A stretch of 64,000 nt of DNA from Kaistella sp. 97-N-M2 (GTDB taxonomy: Bacteria; Bacteroidota; Bacteroidia; Flavobacteriales; Weeksellaceae). Made by a program: the position numbers and the translations under genes. Below the pieces are notes generated by a model. That model was given only the letters and a program-made list of their open reading frames with translations, made no database searches and was not told where the DNA came from. The stretch lies in contig NZ_CP090976.1 of NCBI RefSeq assembly GCF_021513235.1, positions 248,001 through 312,000 of the forward strand. Reading direction: 5' to 3'. Below are positions 17,758 through 25,758 of the stretch, one piece after another. The stretch's first letter is position 1. Each line of letters opens with the position of its first letter.

Positions 17758-18297
17758 ATGTCAGAAAATCAGGATATACAGGATGACAAGCTGAATTCGC
17801 AGGAAGAATTCACCGAAAACCTTGGCAATGAAAGTGAAGAAACTATGACAGCGGGACCTACGCCGGAAGAACTTTTGGCAGACGAAAAAGACCGTTATAT
17901 GCGTCTCTTTGCCGAATTTGAAAACTATAAAAAAAGAACGTCCAAAGAAAAAATGGAGTTTTTCCAGTACGCCAATCAGGATATGATGATCTCGATGCTG
18001 GGTGTTTTGGATGATTTCGAAAGAGCTTTAAAAGAGATCGCCAAAAACGGCAACGAAGCCGACTTGCAGGGAGTAGAACTGATTTATCAAAAATTTAAAA
18101 ATAAACTTATCGAAAAAGGACTGAAAGCAATGGAAGTAAATGCCGGCGACGATTTCAATGTAGATTTTCACGAAGCCATTACGCAGATTCCCTCGCCTTC
18201 ACCGGAGTTGAAAGGTAAAATTGTAGATGTTATCGAAAGTGGATATTTGTTACAGGACAAAGTGATTCGTTTCGCAAAAGTGGTTACCGGAAACTAA
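17758..18297 (+). CDS. grpE: Nucleotide exchange factor GrpE
   Basis: A 179-residue cochaperone that releases ADP from DnaK. Acidic N-terminal tail, a long coiled-coil helix (ADEKDRYMRLFAEFENYKKR, about 40-60), and the C-terminal beta domain with VNAGDDFNVDFHEAITQIP and the closing VIRFAKVVTGN, all typical. It is first in a two-gene unit with dnaJ. An internal hairpin lies in the 70-base gap. dnaK is not in the window. Confidence 0.94.
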   Translation: MSENQDIQDDKLNSQEEFTENLGNESEETMTAGPTPEELLADEKDRYMRLFAEFENYKKRTSKEKMEFFQYANQDMMISMLGVLDDFERALKEIAKNGNEADLQGVELIYQKFKNKLIEKGLKAMEVNAGDDFNVDFHEAITQIPSPSPELKGKIVDVIESGYLLQDKVIRFAKVVTGN

Positions 18298-18307
18298 AAT
18301 TTTAATA

Positions 18308-18344
18308 ATAAAAGATAATTGATGATGCATTAATTATCTTTTAT
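18308..18344 (+). promoter_or_regulatory. Intercistronic hairpin between grpE and dnaJ
   Basis: A perfect 13-bp stem ATAAAAGATAATT / AATTATCTTTTAT with an 11-base loop (18321-18331). It has no T tract, so it is not a clear terminator; it could stabilise or partly attenuate the transcript. Confidence 0.5.
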
Positions 18345-18367
18345 CATTTATCAATCATAAAAGGAAA

Positions 18368-19481
18368 ATGTCAAAAAAAGATTATTACGAAGTTTTAGAG
18401 ATCTCTAAATCTGCCTCGCCCGAGGAAATAAAGAAAGCATACCGAAAAATGGCCATTAAGTTTCACCCCGATAAAAATCCGGGAGACAGTGTGGCGGAGG
18501 AGAAATTTAAGGAGGCAGCCGAAGCTTACGAAGTCCTGAGCGACGATAATAAAAAAGCCCGGTACGACCAGTATGGACATGCCGGAATGAGCGGTGCCGG
18601 TGGCGGCTTTGGCGGTGGTGGATTCGGTGGCGGAATGAATATGGATGATATTTTCAGCCAGTTCGGAGATATTTTCGGCGGTCATTTTGGTGGCGGCGGC
18701 GGTGCTCAAAGACAGCAGATGCGCGGCACCAATCTGCGGGTTAGAATTAAACTGAATCTTGATGATATGGTTAATGGCACGCAGAAAACCATCAAAGTAA
18801 AAAAATGAAACTGGCGCCCGGCGCAACTTCAAAAACGTGCTCTACCTGTAACGGAACCGGTGTTCAGGTAAAAGTAATGAATACCATGTTTGGGCAAATG
18901 CAGACGCAGACGCACTGTTCAACCTGTCAGGGAATCGGTAAAGTGGCCGATAAAATTCCGGCCGGCGCAAATGCGCAGGGTTTAATTAAAGAGGATGAAG
19001 AAGTAACAATTAATATTCCGGCGGGTGCACGAGAGGGCATTCAGCTTAACGTTCGCGGGAAAGGAAATGATGCGCCTTTCGGCGGAACTCCCGGAGATTT
19101 GCTCGTGGTAGTTGAAGAGGAAGTAGATGGAACCATTAAACGGGAAGGCGATAACCTGCATCAGGAATTGTATGTCTCTTTTGCGGAAGCCGCTTTGGGT
19201 ACCAAAAAGAAATTCCTACCGTGGGTGGAAAAGTGAAAATTAAAGTGGACGCGGGAACGCAGTCCGGCAAAATTCTCCGTCTTTCGGGCAAAGGCTTGCC
19301 AAGCATCGATAATTATGGAAAAGGTGACATGTTTGTTCACATTAATGTTTGGACGCCTCAAAACCTTACACCTTCTCAAAAAGAGTTTTTCGAAAACCAA
19401 ATAAAAAACGGCGAAATGCTGGCCGAGCCTTCCGGAAAAGAAAAAACCTTCTTCGATAAAGTTCGGGACCTGTTCAACTAA
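18368..19481 (+). pseudogene. dnaJ: Chaperone DnaJ, reading frame broken twice (probably sequence error)
   Basis: Together three frames make one normal DnaJ of about 371 residues. Part 1 (18368-18808): J domain with HPD at 33-35, then Gly/Phe-rich linker with GGGFGGG repeats. Part 2 (frame of 18805-19236): zinc region with two CxxCxGxG repeats (CSTCNGTG, CSTCQGIG) and the first substrate domain. Part 3 (frame to 19481): GGKVKIKVDAG to LRLSGKGLP and the C-terminus. The breaks fall at A runs (18799-18805, seven A; 19204-19208, five A), and one added A in each restores an uninterrupted protein. A -1 programmed shift at the first site is formally possible (A AAA AAA then TGA), but a second break makes artefact likelier. 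It cochaperones DnaK with GrpE. Confidence 0.88.
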
Positions 19482-19487
19482 AAAATT

Positions 19488-19518
19488 AAAAGAGACTTTT
19501 CGGAGTCTCTTTTTTATT
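19488..19518 (+). terminator. Terminator after dnaJ
   Basis: AAAAGAGACT (19488-19497), loop TTTCGG, AGTCTCTTTT (19504-19513) and more T; strong hairpin closing the grpE-dnaJ unit. Confidence 0.88.
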
Positions 19519-19580
19519 TAAAGCACACAAACTCCTAAGTGCTGATACGCTTTTGGCATCGATTTAATATCTATTTAGTT

Positions 19581-20441
19581 ATGAAGAAACTCCTTTTGAA
19601 TTACCATTTCTGGGCCGTGAGCATTCTCGGACTCATCGTCAATTCCTGTTCCACAAAATATAAAGCCGTCGAAGAAAACGGCGCCAAAAAACTTTATAAC
19701 GTTAAGTACGGCGACCACCAACAGCAGCGGATGGATGTTTTTTTACCGGCGCAGTACGCTGCAGAAAGTCCTGTTGTAATGATTGTGCATGGCGGCGGAT
19801 GGAAGTTCGGCCGCAAGGAACATTTAAAAATGATTCAGAATTTTTTATTTAAAAATAATATTCCAAGCATCAACATTGATTATCGCTTGCTTAAAAAAGA
19901 CGTGTTGTACCGCGAGCAGGTGGAAGACATTTCGAAAGCAGTTGCAAAAAGTAATGAAATGGCCGCGAGTTGGGCAATAAAACCTAATAACTATGTTTTG
20001 CTGGGCGAAAGTGCCGGCGGACATTTAGCACTTCTTTACGGCTATCAAAACCCGCAGGCCATCAAGAAACTTATCTCGCTGAGCGGACCGACCGATTTTT
20101 ATTCGGAAAGATATCAAAGCAGTTCCTATTACAAGCGGTCCAAAGGTATTTTTCAGAAAGTAGTTGGTGATACCTACGAAAATAATGTAGAAGCTTTCAA
20201 AGCGGCAAGTCCATTGAATCACGTTTCTAATATTCCGACGCTTATTTTTCAGGGTGACCGGGATTTTCTTGTCAATAAAAACCAAGGTTTGGCGCTGGAT
20301 TCTGTACTTACATCAAAAAAAATTCCTCATAAATTGGTATTTATGAAGAATTCCGGTCATGTACCGAGATTTGTAAAACGCAAACGCGATTTAATTATTT
20401 TCCCTAATATTTTATCATTTATCCATAAGGATATTAACTAG
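19581..20441 (+). CDS. Alpha/beta-hydrolase lipoprotein (carboxylesterase-like)
   Basis: A 286-residue predicted envelope lipoprotein: lipobox IVNSC (Cys 23). The hydrolase fold shows the oxyanion motif HGGGW (70-74), nucleophile GESAGGH (Ser 144), QGDRDF with the likely acid Asp, and His in SGHVPRF. This is the hormone-sensitive-lipase/BD-FAE-like esterase pattern; the substrate is unknown. Start ATG at 19581 (MKKLLLNYHF) is chosen over 19539 because it begins the signal peptide. The stop overlaps the convergent DedA gene by 8 bases. A second, distant paralogue is at 48977-49801. Confidence 0.83.
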   Translation: MKKLLLNYHFWAVSILGLIVNSCSTKYKAVEENGAKKLYNVKYGDHQQQRMDVFLPAQYAAESPVVMIVHGGGWKFGRKEHLKMIQNFLFKNNIPSINIDYRLLKKDVLYREQVEDISKAVAKSNEMAASWAIKPNNYVLLGESAGGHLALLYGYQNPQAIKKLISLSGPTDFYSERYQSSSYYKRSKGIFQKVVGDTYENNVEAFKAASPLNHVSNIPTLIFQGDRDFLVNKNQGLALDSVLTSKKIPHKLVFMKNSGHVPRFVKRKRDLIIFPNILSFIHKDIN

Positions 20442-21111
20442 TTCTTTCGGGCTTTTTTTTGCCGAAGAAAAACTTCAGCACCAAAGGCAAGGTGGTAATT
20501 AAAACGATTACGAGAATAATCATTTCTAAATGCTTTTTCAAATCGATGCCAAATTGCTCAATAAAAAGTTTATCCAGATAATGGCCCGCAAAGATGAGGA
20601 TGAAGGACCATAAAAATGCCCCGATCACATTATCGATGAAGAATCTTTTTTTATCCATTTTCACAATACCCGCGACAATTGGCGTAAATGTTCTGACGAT
20701 GGGTAAAAAACGCGCCATAATTACTGCCAAAGCCCCATGATCTTCGAAAAAATCGTGCGCCTGAAATAAATATTTCTTTTTGAAGAAAAATGAATCTTCT
20801 CTTTTATAAAGTGCCGGACCCGCTTTTAAACCAAACCAATACCCAACCTCGTTCCCAATAATGGCCGCAAGCGCAACTGCAGTTGCTAAAATGGTGGTAT
20901 CTAAAAAATCGCTGCCCGTGGAACCGAAAGTTTCTTTCATAATTTCTACTGCATAAATCCCGGAGACAAACAGCAAGCTGTCACCCGGCAGAAAAAAACC
21001 GACGAATAAGCCGGTTTCAGCAAAAATAATGAACAAAATGAGCCAAAAACCGCCCATCTGTATATAAAATTCTGGATTCAACAGATCCTTCCAACTTTCA
21101 AAATGTCCCAT
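20434..21111 (-). CDS. DedA-family membrane protein
   Basis: A 225-residue inner-membrane protein of the DedA/SNARE-associated (VTT) family, implicated in lipid scrambling and proton-motive-force homeostasis. Hydrophobic helices flank the conserved FVGFFLPGDSLLFVSG (about 36-51), GNEVGYWFGLKAG and MARFLPIVRTFTPIVAG, the family core. The ATG follows 5 bases after a -7 box (complement of 21117-21124). Exact physiological role not readable here. Confidence 0.9.
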   Translation of the reverse strand: MGHFESWKDLLNPEFYIQMGGFWLILFIIFAETGLFVGFFLPGDSLLFVSGIYAVEIMKETFGSTGSDFLDTTILATAVALAAIIGNEVGYWFGLKAGPALYKREDSFFFKKKYLFQAHDFFEDHGALAVIMARFLPIVRTFTPIVAGIVKMDKKRFFIDNVIGAFLWSFILIFAGHYLDKLFIEQFGIDLKKHLEMIILVIVLITTLPLVLKFFFGKKKPERTS

Positions 21112-21116
21112 ATTCG

Positions 21117-21124
21117 CAAAGATA
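21117..21124 (-). promoter_or_regulatory. -7 box for the DedA gene
   Basis: TATCTTTG on the minus strand, 5 bases before the ATG at 21111; near-leaderless arrangement. Confidence 0.55.
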
Positions 21125-21174
21125 ATAAAAGCCCGGTTTTGTAAAGATTATTAATTTGTTAAAGTTTGCCAAAC

Positions 21175-22287
21175 TTACAGCGCAAAGTCATCATCTGTAA
21201 CCGCGGTGCCGTCACCCATTAGAAAGGCTTTCAGGAAAGGAGTCAAATCACCATTCATTACGCCATCAACATCTGAAGTTTCGTACCCCGACCGCACATC
21301 TTTTACGAGTTTATACGGATGCATCACATAATTTCGGATTTGGCTGCCCCACTCAATTTTCATCTTGCCGGCTTCAATTTCGTTCCGGGCCTTCATGCGT
21401 TCTGCCAGTTCCATTTCATACAAACGGGATTTAAGCAACTGCATGGCTTTCTCCTTATTTTGAAGTTGCGAGCGCGATTCCGAATTCTCGATAATAATTC
21501 CCGAAGGCGCGTGGCGAAGACGAACTGCCGTTTCCACCTTATTTACATTTTGTCCGCCTGCACCGCTGGATCGCATGGTTTCAAAAGAAATATCGGCGGG
21601 ATTAATATTAATTTCGATAGTATCATCAACCAAAGGATATACATAAACCGAGACAAAACTCGTATGGCGTTTCGCGTTCGAATCGAAAGGCGAAATTCTC
21701 ACCAAACGGTGCACGCCATTTTCTCCACGTAAATATCCGAAGGCAAATTCACCATCAATTTCTAACGTCACCGTCTTAACACCTGCAACCTCGCCTTCCT
21801 GATAATTCAGTTCGCGCAATTTGTAGCCCTGCTTTTCTGCCCACATGGTGTACATTCTCATCAGCATCGCGGCCCAGTCGCAGGATTCTGTTCCGCCGGC
21901 GCCGGCAGTAATTTGAAGAACTGCAGAAAGTTCATCGCCTTCATTCGACAACATATTTTTGAACTCCAGATCATCCATTTTTTCCAGAAGAAGAGGAAAT
22001 GACGTTTCGAGTTCTTTTTCGGACTCCGGATCTTCCTTCGCGAAATCAAGGAGCACCTGAATATCTTCAAACCGCGTGAAAATCTCCTCATAATCATTCA
22101 CCCATTTTTTCTTGGAGCGCAATTGCTTCATGAAAATTTCGGCTTCCTTCGGATGGTCCCAAAATTCCGGAGATAACGTTTTTTCTTCGTCATTGCTGAT
22201 TTCGATCTGCTTTTTCTCGATTTGCAAAAACTTATATAAATCCTGAATTCGGGACTGTGCTTCTTTAATTTGGTCGCTGTTAATCAT
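21175..22287 (-). CDS. prfB: Peptide chain release factor 2
   Basis: A 370-residue RF2 that recognises UGA/UAA and triggers peptide release. Visible: the SPF anticodon-mimic tripeptide (ISPFDSN), and the catalytic GGQ in SSGAGGQNVNKVE near residue 240. The reading frame is continuous from the ATG, so the +1 programmed frameshift (in-frame UGA near codon 25) that autoregulates many prfB genes is absent. Start MINSDQ at 22287 is set by the -7 box (complement of 22295-22302) directly upstream; the longer frame to 22344 runs through it. Confidence 0.94.
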   Translation of the reverse strand: MINSDQIKEAQSRIQDLYKFLQIEKKQIEISNDEEKTLSPEFWDHPKEAEIFMKQLRSKKKWVNDYEEIFTRFEDIQVLLDFAKEDPESEKELETSFPLLLEKMDDLEFKNMLSNEGDELSAVLQITAGAGGTESCDWAAMLMRMYTMWAEKQGYKLRELNYQEGEVAGVKTVTLEIDGEFAFGYLRGENGVHRLVRISPFDSNAKRHTSFVSVYVYPLVDDTIEININPADISFETMRSSGAGGQNVNKVETAVRLRHAPSGIIIENSESRSQLQNKEKAMQLLKSRLYEMELAERMKARNEIEAGKMKIEWGSQIRNYVMHPYKLVKDVRSGYETSDVDGVMNGDLTPFLKAFLMGDGTAVTDDDFAL

Positions 22288-22294
22288 ACGTTCG

Positions 22295-22302
22295 CAAAAA
22301 TA
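22295..22302 (-). promoter_or_regulatory. -7 box for prfB
   Basis: TATTTTTG on the minus strand, 7 bases before the prfB ATG; fixes the start and implies almost no leader. Confidence 0.6.
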
Positions 22303-22392
22303 CGGAAATTTTTCTTCAACAAAAATCGATTTCAGGCAGGGCAAGTGAATTTTTTAAGTTGAATAAAGCAGTGAAAATTGCCGTATTTAAGG

Positions 22393-22400
22393 TATTTTTG
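22393..22400 (+). promoter_or_regulatory. -7 box for the secreted nuclease gene
   Basis: TATTTTTG followed by CCCC and the ATG at 22405; strongly suggests a leaderless message. Confidence 0.6.
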
Positions 22401-22404
22401 CCCC

Positions 22405-22881
22405 ATGCAGATTCGCTTTTATTCCTTTTTTCTTTTTCTTTTTTTCTTAAATTTTAAAGCCCAGATTAGCGGTAAGTTCTATCCCGTCTATCGTGTTGTT
22501 GATGGCGATACCTTTGTAATTTTGGCAGAAAACAATACAAAACTTAAGATCAGGTTTATTGGGATCGATGCGCCCGAAAGTCGAAATGTCGGTAAAAAGA
22601 AGCGGGTTGAGATTTTTGGGATTGAAGCAAAAGCGCATTTACAAAAATATCTTTCTCGCAAAAAAGTGCGTTTGGAGTTCGATATTCAGAAGGTCGATCG
22701 GTATGGCAGAACGCTGGCTTACGTCTATCTGGAAAACGGCGTTTTTGTAAATAACGATCTGGTGAAAAAAGGCTATGCGAGCGTCGCTACTTTCCCGCCG
22801 AACGTCAAGTTTGTGCATCAGTTTCGGAAAGCTGAAGCAAAAGCGCGAGCAAATAAATTGGGCTTATGGAAGCATTATTGA
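22405..22881 (+). CDS. Secreted staphylococcal-nuclease-like endonuclease
   Basis: A 158-residue protein: signal peptide 1-19 (ends F-K-A-Q), then a thermonuclease (SNase) domain: VVDGDTF with the Ca-binding Asp, IRFIGIDAPES with catalytic Arg and Asp, FDIQKVDRYGRTLAYVYL with the second catalytic Arg, and KRARANKLGLW-type ending (KARANKLGLWKHY). It degrades DNA and RNA outside or in the periplasm, possibly for phosphate or nucleotide scavenging (inference). Start ATG chosen from the promoter position rather than 22378. Confidence 0.88.
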   Translation: MQIRFYSFFLFLFFLNFKAQISGKFYPVYRVVDGDTFVILAENNTKLKIRFIGIDAPESRNVGKKKRVEIFGIEAKAHLQKYLSRKKVRLEFDIQKVDRYGRTLAYVYLENGVFVNNDLVKKGYASVATFPPNVKFVHQFRKAEAKARANKLGLWKHY

Positions 22882-23048
22882 ACTAAATCTGCGAATATTT
22901 CCCAAGTTTTGGCGCGAAAAATCGATCCGGTATAAACGAACGATATTTTTCAACCTGCCGCTGAACAGTTTTGCCGAACGTTGACGCAGAAGATAAAAAT
23001 CCAGGAATTTGCATTCCCGGATTGTGTTCATGTTTTCATTAAAAGAAT

Positions 23049-24704
23049 TTACAGATAAATCTGCTTGTAGTATTCATCTGCCATTCGATCGCTGTTGAAT
23101 TTCACTTTTACATCATCCATCGCGGTTTGCTGAATTTTTCGCCATTGGTCGGGATTGTCGTAATAAGTGGGAAGAATCTCATTTTCCAGGACATTGTAAA
23201 GATTTTCAAGATCAAAATTATCCTGGTCGTACACACTGCTATTATCGTAATCGGCGAGTGGCGTCACAAATGCGTTAATACCGTTTTTCGCGAACTCCGG
23301 AATCCAGCCATCGTCCGTCGAAAGATTGACGGAGCCGCACATTGCAGCCGTCATGCCCGACGTTCCCGAAGCTTCCCGCGGAACTCTCGGGTTGTTTAAC
23401 CAAAGATCGGAACCTTGCTTCATCGCTTTGCTTAATGCCAGTTCATAACCCGTAAGCACCGCCATATTTTTATAGTTTTTGCTCTCTTCTACCAACGTAT
23501 TGAAGGTTGAAATCGCCGAATAATCCATAGGATAAGGTTTTCCAGCCCAAATTATCTGCACGGGATATTTCGGATTATTTAAAAGTTTTCCGAATCTTTC
23601 TTTATCGTGAAGAAGCAAATCTGCCCTTTTGTAGCCGGCAAATCTGCGCGCCCAAACAATGGTGAACACATTTGGATCGAATAAATTTCCGGTCTGATCA
23701 GCCACGATTTTGAACATTTTCTGTTTCAAGTGTTTCTTGCGGAAGTCGAAAAGCGTGGCATCGTTTTCATCCTTCGCGTCGTACAAAGGTTTATCTGCCC
23801 AATATTTAAATTCCTGCGCGTTGGTGATGGCTTTTATTTCGCAGATTTTGGAATATTTGCTCCACATTTTTCGCGAAACTTCGCCATGAAGTTGAGAAAC
23901 GCCGTTTGCCACTCTCGCCATTCGTAAAGCGCAGAGCGAGTGATTGAAGCGGTCGTCCTCTACGCCTTCGATGGTTTTTACTTCTTCAATCGTTAAACCT
24001 GAAAAGTATGACATATCATGACACATCACAATATCGTGCTTTTCATTTCCGGCTTCTTCAGGGGTGTGCGTGGTGAAAACCAATTTTTCCTTTACTTTTT
24101 CGAGGTCGCCCCCAAATTTATTCAGCAGATAAAATGCGGCGGGAAGTCCGTGTGCTTCATTTAAATGATAAACGTCTCTTTCGAGATTCATCACGTCCAA
24201 TAATTTTGCGCCACCTTTTCCAAGCAAAATATACTGCGCAATTTTCGTCGATTCGTTCGAGTCGTAAAGACGGTGGGAAATTGTTTTTGAAATATGATCA
24301 TTTTCGGGCACGTCTGTGGAAAGAAAAAACATAGGCGCAGTCTGAAAAATATCGGGATCCAAATAATATACTTTTACCCACACCGGCGCGGAATGGATGT
24401 CAATTTGAAATTTAATTCCGGTATCTTCGAGAAAACTGTACATCTTTTTCGTCCACGTAGGCTGTAATGTTTGATCGTGATTGCGGGCCTGATCATAATA
24501 TCCGAATTTCCAAAGAATGCCGATGCCTATTAAGTCCTGCTTCAGGTTGAACGCACTTCTCATATGGGAACCTGCAAGAAATCCCAGACCCCCGGAATAA
24601 ATTTTCAGGGCCTGATCAATGGCAAATTCCATGGAAAAATAAGCTACTCTTTTATCGTATTCGGGGTTGATGCCGAAAGGCACCTTAAAATTTTTAAAAT
24701 CCAT
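23049..24704 (-). CDS. glgP: Alpha-glucan phosphorylase family protein, PLP lysine replaced
   Basis: A GT35-family protein of 551 residues (short, DUF3417/archaeal type), expected to release glucose-1-phosphate from glycogen or maltodextrin. Seen: the N-terminal AYFSMEFAIDQALKIYSGG, LNEAHG, VWARRFAGYKRADLLL, and the C-terminal PREASGTSGMTAAMCGS. In active phosphorylases the position after EASGTG-NM is the Lys carrying pyridoxal phosphate; here residue 452 is Thr (ACG at 23349-23351). Either a derived non-phosphorylase member, or a base error. A -7 box (complement of 24729-24736) supports the start MDFKNF. Confidence 0.82.
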   Translation of the reverse strand: MDFKNFKVPFGINPEYDKRVAYFSMEFAIDQALKIYSGGLGFLAGSHMRSAFNLKQDLIGIGILWKFGYYDQARNHDQTLQPTWTKKMYSFLEDTGIKFQIDIHSAPVWVKVYYLDPDIFQTAPMFFLSTDVPENDHISKTISHRLYDSNESTKIAQYILLGKGGAKLLDVMNLERDVYHLNEAHGLPAAFYLLNKFGGDLEKVKEKLVFTTHTPEEAGNEKHDIVMCHDMSYFSGLTIEEVKTIEGVEDDRFNHSLCALRMARVANGVSQLHGEVSRKMWSKYSKICEIKAITNAQEFKYWADKPLYDAKDENDATLFDFRKKHLKQKMFKIVADQTGNLFDPNVFTIVWARRFAGYKRADLLLHDKERFGKLLNNPKYPVQIIWAGKPYPMDYSAISTFNTLVEESKNYKNMAVLTGYELALSKAMKQGSDLWLNNPRVPREASGTSGMTAAMCGSVNLSTDDGWIPEFAKNGINAFVTPLADYDNSSVYDQDNFDLENLYNVLENEILPTYYDNPDQWRKIQQTAMDDVKVKFNSDRMADEYYKQIYL

Positions 24705-24728
24705 TGTAAGGTTACTTAATGTAAGGCG

Positions 24729-24736
24729 CAAAGATA
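24729..24736 (-). promoter_or_regulatory. -7 box for the glgP-like gene
   Basis: TATCTTTG on the minus strand, 24 bases before the ATG at 24704. Confidence 0.55.
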
Positions 24737-24792
24737 AATATTTTAATTCCCGGAGGAAATTATTAAAGTTTATTTTGCGACGACTGCTTGGC

Positions 24793-25629
24793 TTATAATT
24801 TTTGCATTACCGTCGGGATAATGCTTTCGTATCCATACAATAAAATTCCAACTGCAGTAATAACAATAATCGCCAAAATGATGTAAATCATGGAAAAAAA
24901 GTAGCTAAGAAAAATAGACCAAAACGTCCTCAGCGTTACGTACCATTTACCACGCTCGTTAAAGAATTCGACCAGAGAAATAGTAACCATCGCCCAGCAG
25001 ATCATATAAAAAAGAAAGGTAAAATCTCCCACAAAATGGTTGAGAAAAATAAAGAAAATATAAACCGTTAAGCACTGTCCCGCCAGATAGAGAAGGATGA
25101 CCAGCCATTCCGGATAATTGCATTTGTATTTGCGGAAGCCTAAATAGAAACCCAGCGCGGCAATGGGCAGCATTAATAAAATGGTAAAGGCAAGATGGCT
25201 GCCCAGCCATTCGAAAATATGCCGAAAATATGCGATCAGCCCCCGAAAGTCGATATATTTTGAATATTCTGTCTTTGCCAGGTTGCTTTCTACGAGTTGA
25301 TCTTGTGTTTTTTCCGGTTTGTGATTCAAAGAAAATTGTATCAGTGCGCAAATCGAACCTAAAATGATCACAAAAAGCATCGGCGGAAAGTGCGGCTTTC
25401 TTTTACCTTCTAAATACTCGCGTAAAGTGTGGCCCGGGCGGGAAAAAAGTTCTTTTATCGTAAACAGAATTCCGTTGTCTACATGAAAAATCCCGTGTTG
25501 AACTTCGTGGATCAGAAAATGAAAATTAATACGGTGCGTATCGGCTTTCTGCCCGCAGGAATGACAAAATTTTTGACGCAAAAGCAAATGCTGCTTGCAG
25601 TTTTTGCAGTATTCGGAATTATTTCGCAT
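24793..25629 (-). CDS. DUF3667 membrane protein with zinc ribbon
   Basis: A 278-residue protein of the DUF3667 family found in Bacteroidota. N-terminal zinc ribbon CKNC...CHSC (8-24), an amphipathic region with HEVQHGIFHVDNGILFT and RPGHTLREYLEGKRKPHFPP (family signature), then about five transmembrane helices. Function unknown. It is monocistronic and its upstream end faces the divergent nuclease-like gene at 25759. Confidence 0.82.
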   Translation of the reverse strand: MRNNSEYCKNCKQHLLLRQKFCHSCGQKADTHRINFHFLIHEVQHGIFHVDNGILFTIKELFSRPGHTLREYLEGKRKPHFPPMLFVIILGSICALIQFSLNHKPEKTQDQLVESNLAKTEYSKYIDFRGLIAYFRHIFEWLGSHLAFTILLMLPIAALGFYLGFRKYKCNYPEWLVILLYLAGQCLTVYIFFIFLNHFVGDFTFLFYMICWAMVTISLVEFFNERGKWYVTLRTFWSIFLSYFFSMIYIILAIIVITAVGILLYGYESIIPTVMQKL

Positions 25630-25758
25630 GGCAGTCGTTTTATCAAATTTATTAAAATTCGATATTAATTCTGTTTTAATTTTGAAATAAAATCAATTTT
25701 GTATGAAAAAAATTCTTAATTTTAAAATCGTAAAATATTGATTTTCAAATTTTAAAGC

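Noticed and set aside
18395-18832. 145-residue minus-strand frame
   Set aside because: Shadow of the G/F-rich region of dnaJ.
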